Below are positions 56,510-64,000 of a DNA stretch of 64,000 bases, piece by piece. Below the pieces are notes generated by a model that worked only from the letters and a program-made list of their open reading frames with translations, was not told the DNA's origin and did no database searches. The DNA is from Brassica napus (lineage: Eukaryota; Streptophyta; Magnoliopsida; Brassicales; Brassicaceae), in assembly GCF_020379485.1 (NCBI RefSeq), contig NC_063447.1, forward strand, positions 61,493,452 through 61,557,451. The letters run 5' to 3'. A program made the translations under genes and the position numbers. Numbering within the stretch: the stretch's first letter is position 1; each line of letters begins with the position of its first letter.

Positions 56510-57110
56510 CTATTGAGCGTTGCTTGGTGTATTGTTTTCACGTTTAACCAGCGTGCCGGTCATTGGAGTGGGACTCACGTAGATACCAATCGCTGACAGG
56601 TAGTGACTATTGTAAGTCCCAAAGAAACCACTAAACTCACTTCTATCACTTATTGCCGGATCAATCTCTATCGTGGAACAGCTTCTACCACAACCATCGC
56701 TTGAACGTCCAATAGGCCCGTGCTTCCCACGGTTAGTGTGGAACGTCAAATTTATTATTCCTCCCATCTTTTCCACAACGCCACTCAATCCAGTTATATA
56801 TTCATCTTGAGCCAGTTTCACCTGCATGTGTTCAAAAAGAAAATAAAAAAAACTTCATTAGACCAAAGGAAAAGTAAAAAAAAGGATTTTTTTTTTAACG
56901 GATACAAAAACTTACAGTTCGAAAGCTTCCTTCAGAGAAACCAAACGTTTGAGACAAGACTAGGGCTCCATCCTTCAAGTAGCCAAACTGAACACATGTA
57001 ATGAATTCGCTGAAAGAAACGAATATATGAGAGATCATGGTGTGTCCCTTCTCGTCCCATCGAGAGTCGTAAGATGGAACTTTCTTTCCCACTAGTCCTG
57101 CCCTAATCAT
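56510..57110 (-). CDS. Jacalin-domain lectin (unit 6)
   Basis: Exons 57110-56916 and 56821-56510 give 168 residues. It shows the same segments as unit 5: YDSRWDEKGHTMISHIFVSF, VQFGYLKDGALVLSQTFGF, DEYITGLSG, LTFHTNRGKHGPIGRSSD, RSEFSGFFGTYNSHYLSAIG and YVSPTPMTG. It has a normal 94-bp intron with GTAAGT and TGCAG sites. There is no signal peptide. It is intact and is the best template for judging the damage in unit 5. Confidence 0.87.
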
Positions 57111-57522
57111 CTCTCTGGTTGATTATTATACTGTCTTTGTTTATCGGATGATGAACTATTCGTATGAACATGTCTATGTTTTTTTTTTTGACATCGAGCA
57201 TGTCTATTTATAATTACACCTTGAGATTTCGTGTTCCTAATCTTATCGATATTATGATTATTATTTCTCCTATTCCTTATGTGTTTTGGCACTAGACATA
57301 CGAGTATTCATAGAAAAGGAAAGTCATCATTATAACTTATTTTAAATTAATAAATTTATGAAGGAATAATTACGCCTTATTGCATTTTTTTTATTAAATA
57401 AACACCAATTGCGTTGCACATTGTAAAATGCAAATATACAGTTTGACATAGTGAGAGGGAGAAAACAAGAAAGAAAAACAAAGAAGAGGTTCCTTGTAGG
57501 TCAAGAAACTACGAGAGGAAAT
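57111..57522. other. Spacer between jacalin unit 6 and OASB
   Basis: The first part is the unit 6 promoter, shared with unit 5. After about 57370 comes the 3' region of the minus-strand OASB gene. No other feature. Confidence 0.55.
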
Positions 57523-60023
<2,501 letters not shown>

Positions 60024-60526
60024 GGTTTGATGATCTTTCGTCCCTCACTCACTTTCCCAAAATTGTATCCACAAAGAGAGATGCTTCTCCTTCCTTTGAA
60101 GAGACGCTTCACTGTAGCTTCCGAAAACGACGTCGCTTTGGTAAAAAAAAAAACAGAGAAAAAAAAAAGAAGAGACTTTCACATTAAACGTTTGTGTTTT
60201 GTCTTAATCTGATTCTCGCTCACCAACCTATTAGTCCAAAGGAGAGGTGATTGTGGAAGCACATGCTCTTCTTCTTCATCATCTGTCCCTACCGAACCCC
60301 GAAAGGTCAAGTTCTAATCTTTGTTTTTTTCAATGTTTTGTTGTCTGTGTAGCTGTTAAAGAGAGAAAAGTATCAAACTTTCATTGTATTAAGATATCTC
60401 TGTGTGTTCTGTTCCATTAGATCTTTGACTAATTGTCTGATTATTAGCTTTCTTTGATAAGTAATGGTGTTTGTTGATTGGCTCTACAGTTTAGAGTTCG
60501 CTGTACTCTCTCATAAGAACTAAAAG
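60024..60526. promoter_or_regulatory. Bidirectional region between OASB and MOCS2B
   Basis: 503 bp between two divergent ATGs. It includes a purine-rich stretch at 60138-60175 and an AACGACGTCGC motif at 60126. A CCCCGAAAG|GTCAAG donor-like site near 60304 and an acceptor-like TACAG near 60489 suggest a 5' leader intron for MOCS2B. Confidence 0.5.
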
Positions 60527-61104
60527 ATGTCTTCAGAGGAGAATAACCTTATAGAAATCTTGGAGGAAGGTCACAAAGTAGACATAGCCAAGTACTTTGA
60601 CTACGTCAGCACCCCACAAGCCGGCGCCATAGCAACATTCTCAGGCACCACAAGAGACACATTCGAGGGGAGAACAGTTATGGAGCTGAGGTACGAAGCA
60701 TACGTACCAATGGCAACAAGATACCTCAGCTCCATCTGCGCATCCGCTAGATCAAACTGGGACATCCACAAGATCGCTGTCGCCCACCGTCTGGGGCCAG
60801 TTCTTGTTGGGGAAACCAGCGTGTTCGTGGCGGTCTCGTCTGTTCACCGTGGGGACGGTTTAGACGCTTGATTGATGAGCTGAAGGCTTCGGTTCCGATA
60901 TGGAAGAAAGAGGTGTATGCTAATGGAGAGGTTTGGAAGGAGAATGCTGAGTTTCTGGAGAAGAGGTTGGAGCTTGCAGAGACAAGAGGCAGTTTAGTGA
61001 AGAAACATGTGGCTGGAGAACATAAGAGAAGTTGCTGTGGAAGTAAAGTTAGAGTACAAGAAGATGAAGATCATACAGACATAGCAGGAGATAACAAAGA
61101 GTGA
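60527..61104 (+). pseudogene. MOCS2B: Molybdopterin synthase large subunit, frameshifted
   Basis: MoaE/MOCS2B transfers sulfur from the small subunit to precursor Z in molybdenum cofactor synthesis. The first frame, 60527-60871, encodes residues 1-114 with PQAGAIATFSGTTRDTFEGR, VMELRYEAYVPMA, IHKIAVAHRLGPV and SVFVAVSSVHRGDGLDA. At about 60868 the frame breaks. Relatives continue ALDACKFLIDELKAS, but here LDA runs into TGA, and the LIDELKASVPIWKKEVY part resumes in another frame and stays open to 61104. Comparison with the family suggests a loss of about 10 nt near 60869. The lost C-terminal part contains the WKKE lysines used for catalysis, so the short product should be inactive. It is collinear with At2g43760. 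Confidence 0.8.
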
Positions 61105-61124
61105 TGTTTGTTTTGCTTTCTCTA

Positions 61125-61243
61125 GTGTTTTTAAAACCGGACCGACCGGTGGTTAGACCAGGTTCGACCATGAACCAATCACATAGTTGGGTTGGATCTA
61201 ATAATTGGTTCGGTTCCGCTTCCGGTCCGTTTTTGAAAACATT
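61125..61243. mobile_element. Very small palindromic MITE
   Basis: About 119 bp with inverted ends TGTTTTTAAAACCGGACCG and, reversed, TGTTTTCAAAAACGGACCGG. The inside is rich in GGTTCG/CGAACC. No clear target duplication. It sits just after the MOCS2B stop. Confidence 0.55.
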
Positions 61244-61340
61244 GGTTTTCTCTCAATAAACAAAATGTCTTAAAGCACATAGTTGAATCTAAAGACTTTA
61301 ATTCAAAGTTAGTTGCAAAGCTTTCACAGGTTTAAAACTT

Positions 61341-61610
61341 TCAGATCTCTCCCAAGAAGATATCTTTGTCGCTACTGCAAGAACCAACGATAGGCTCAGT
61401 AGGGTGAAACACACACTCATTAACAGAGCCTTTATGTCCCAGGAGCTTATAGAGAATGCGCCGAGTGGTTGTGTCCCATACATGAACCATACGGTCCGCG
61501 CTACCAGCAGTGACTTTAGCACCATCAGGCGACCAAGAACACTTCCGCAGATTCTTCTCAAAGTTCTGCTGATGATACCCTTCAAATACCTTCACGCACC
61601 GATCAAAATA
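61341..61610 (-). pseudogene. WD40 protein (U5 snRNP 40-kDa-like), 3' remnant
   Basis: The minus strand encodes the last 89 or so residues of a WD40 repeat protein: RCVKVFEGYHQQNFEKNLRK, CSWSPDGAKVTAGSADRMVH, VWDTTTRRILYKLLGHKGSV, NECVFHPTEPIVGSCSSDKD, ending FLGEI. This matches the C-terminus of Arabidopsis At2g43770, the plant homologue of U5 snRNP 40-kDa/Prp8-binding protein. At 61610 the homology ends exactly where an Emigrant-like MITE begins, and the missing five or so repeats are not found beyond it. It is a truncated pseudogene. Confidence 0.88.
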
Positions 61611-62096
61611 CAGTAAAACCTCAATAAATTAATAATGTCGGGACTTTGAAAATTTATTAAATTATAGAGATATTAATTTATAAAAAAAATTTTATTTAGA
61701 TTTTTTATTTTAAGATATATGTATTCTAAATTAAGAAAAATATTTGATTTTACTGTATAGAATTTAATTGTTATTTTTTGAAATTTGACATTTGTATTAA
61801 TTTTATTATATTATTTGGTGTATATATATAATATATATTGCATAGAGTTTAAAATATTAAGTGTGAATATAAAACAAACAATATAATAATAGGTTCTTAT
61901 TTATATAAAATATGTATACATATAAATTGTTAATTTATAATTTTAATGAGACTATATAATTATATAAAATTTTATAAAATATTATTATTTTTTTATTTTA
62001 TAAATTTTTGTCTAATTTTGAATCAGTCTAAGTTGGGACTGATGAATTATAGAAATTATTAATTTATCGATTATTAATTTATTGAGTTTCTACTTA
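61609..62096. mobile_element. Emigrant-like MITE, copy 2
   Basis: 61611 to about 62095 (about 485 bp), starting CAGTAAAACCTCAATAAATT, with the right end TAATTTATTGAGTTTCTACTT slightly decayed. A TA precedes the left end and TA is at the right end. It is similar throughout to the copy at 29272-29809. It borders the WD40 remnant. Confidence 0.75.
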
Positions 62097-62230
62097 AGCA
62101 GCAACCTAGAAATCAAAGGGAAAAAAACAACTAGCAAACAATACGACGTCGTTCACTGATTCAGCTTCATAAACTCATCTTCAGTCAATGAGCAGTCGGG
62201 ACAACATCTATTCGGTGATCCTTCCATATA

Positions 62231-63712
62231 TCATATCAAAAGCATGTCTCTCTTCAGACAAGGAGTGAACGGGACAACGACATCATTTGCTAATCCATTT
62301 GCATTATTGCAAGAAGCCTGAGCCGATCCATTAATCCTTTGCAAGACGAGATTCACATTGCGCATTACAATATCGGTACATGGTTTCTCCCTACTGCAAT
62401 CCAACATAACCGCCACTTCTGTATTCGATGTCCCTTGTATATCTTCATATCTCACATTCGATATTTCAACTCCAGATTCCTGTAATAAAATATACAAATT
62501 AATTGACTCGATATAAATAATTAGGGGTACTAAGATACGGTTATTTAATTTAATTTTTACCTTTTTAGGGCAAGGTTTGTCAAGACAATAGTGTTGGTTA
62601 ATGATGATAGGGTTCTTCACCATCTTCATTTTAATATGTTGGAAAACAATGTTTCTAACAAAACTCTTGCTATATTTTCCCCATGTCTTGATCCTTACTC
62701 CGTTATCCGTTGACGTGAAATCCACGTTACTCACCAGCACGTTCTCCACTCCTTGCTCGTCCTCTGATCTTCCAAGACTTCCAATACTATGTTGGAGGAT
62801 CCACAAACCAAATTAAGTTGAGATATTAAGTAACTTGTGTGGCAAGAAATGAATTTTTGTGTTACCTGATGCCATGGCCTGGACCGCATTGAATGCCTTG
62901 TATAGAAACACGAGTGGATCCTGGACCGATGGAGATGCAATCGTCCCCGGTTCCAATTCTTGAGTTAGTGATATTCACTAAATGAGACTTCCCGATGTGA
63001 ATCCCATCGGTGTTAGGGCTATCCGCATCAGCAGAAACTTTAACGCCGTCAATCTTAACGTTATTGCTCTGGTCGATAACTATATGGAACTTCTGGCTAT
63101 TGATCGACGTTAAACCGTAGATACTGATGTTATTCGAATCAGTAAATAACAAAGTCTGCAAAAACAGTTCACAAACAAGTAAAGTTAATATATAAACTGC
63201 ATGTATATCAGGGAAGTTTATAGTTACTTGTGGGTCAAGCGAACCTTAGCACCAGTAGGGCATTTTTTGCCACCACTGTTCTTGCATTTCCACAAACTAG
63301 AGCCTTGTGCGTCAAGTACACCACCGTAGATTGAAACATTAGTGACTCCATCGAACATGATCCATTGTAGTGAGCTTGCGATAACTCTAAAATCCTCCGG
63401 TGCAATAATTGAACCGGCTATACGAAACGATATTGGAGCATTCGTACATTTGTTGCCTTGGAATACAAGGTTTCCGACCAAGAACCGTCCTTTTGGTACA
63501 ATAATAGTTGTCGGATTAGGAGAGGCACATGCGACTTGCCATGCGGCTAAGAAGGCTTTGGTTGAGTCTTTTGAGCCATCTGGTTTAGCTCCGTAGGTTA
63601 AGACACTGAGGGATGTGATTGGGGTCGGTTTGGCTAATGATGAGATTAGGATGAAATCAAGGAAGATGAGAGTCAGAGGAAGAAGAAGAAGACCTGATGT
63701 TTTGTGAATCAT
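62231..63712 (-). CDS. Polygalacturonase (GH28 pectinase)
   Basis: Secreted glycoside hydrolase family 28 enzyme that cuts homogalacturonan in pectin. Exons 63712-63245, 63155-62866, 62786-62561 and 62479-62231 give 410 residues. Residues 1 to about 27 form a signal peptide. The four GH28 signatures are present: [10 protein letters not shown] (about 202-211), [10 protein letters not shown] (about 224-233), CGPGHGIS (about 246-253) and RIKTW (about 284-288). Late cysteines in [19 protein letters not shown] and the C-terminal PCLKR fit the family's disulfides. It is collinear with the Arabidopsis At2g43860-At2g43890 group. The first donor, AAG|GTTCGC, is unusual but keeps the frame. It appears functional, probably in cell separation or pollen, by analogy only. 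Confidence 0.92.
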
Positions 63713-64000
63713 TTTTTGTGTTTTTTTTCAGAGAATGTTAGTCTATTGAGGATGAATGATATTGAGAAGAAGGTATGTGAGAGGGGAATTTATAGGAATG
63801 TTATGTTAGTTTAGTAACGTAAAGGTTTAGTTTGATGCAAAATAGATTATGATTGTATATGGAAGTTTATATTTTATTTTATTAATATATAATTTCGTCG
63901 ACTTGTACCCAGATTCTGTAATATATATGGATATTATTGATTTAGTTCAAGAAAATACTAATTATTCACAAGATAAATTTCCATGTACAACAGCATTACC
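63713..64000. promoter_or_regulatory. Promoter region of the polygalacturonase gene
   Basis: On the minus strand the ATG at 63712 is preceded by an AAAA-rich leader. A TATAAATTCC box lies at 63789-63798, read in reverse from GGAATTTATA. The rest is AT-rich up to the window edge. Confidence 0.5.

Overview
This is nuclear DNA from a flowering plant, almost certainly a member of the Brassicaceae close to Brassica/Raphanus. The genes have GT-AG introns, long AT-rich spacers and many small transposons. From memory, their order matches Arabidopsis thaliana chromosome 2 from about At2g43600 to At2g43880: chitinases, At2g43630, SRP14, the Sas10-like EMB2777, X8-domain genes, IQD14, an L-type lectin receptor kinase, SSI2/FAB2, a FAM136 protein, jacalin lectins, OASB, MOCS2B, a WD40 gene, and polygalacturonase. 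The locus numbers are recalled, not searched.

Layout. 1-6 kb: two minus-strand class IV chitinases with a hAT-like and a CACTA-like element between or beside them. 6-13 kb: gene-poor, with broken duplicate copies of the 5' end of the At2g43630-like gene. 13-18 kb: that gene, SRP14, and a shortened EMB2777 copy sharing a short bidirectional promoter with SRP14. 18-31.5 kb: a segmental duplication array carrying four X8-domain genes, three of them apparently intact, with degraded EMB2777 and At2g43630 pieces between them, plus a BCS1-like AAA-ATPase. 31.5-44 kb: repeats, IQD14, an F-box/kelch fragment, the lectin receptor kinase, a 312-bp tandem repeat and a 600-bp CT-rich tract. 44-45 kb: a broken 3' fragment of stearoyl-ACP desaturase. 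45-57 kb: FAM136, then seven minus-strand jacalin units, of which four look intact, interrupted by two 5'-truncated LINEs with clear target-site duplications and by MITEs. 57-64 kb: OASB (intact, ten exons), a frameshifted MOCS2B, a 3' remnant of the WD40 gene bordered by an Emigrant-like element, and an intact polygalacturonase.

Functionally the window mixes housekeeping genes (SRP14, OASB, FAM136, the At2g43630-like plastid protein) with fast-evolving defence and cell-wall families (chitinases, jacalins, the lectin kinase, X8 proteins, polygalacturonase). Several members of the collinear set are broken here (the desaturase, the WD40 gene, MOCS2B and probably EMB2777). This suggests a fractionated copy of a polyploid genome with functional copies elsewhere. 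I see no new multi-gene system. The most unusual items are the X8/EMB2777 duplication array, an intron collapsed to 7 nt in one jacalin gene, nested same-family MITEs in an X8 exon, and the MOCS2B frameshift.
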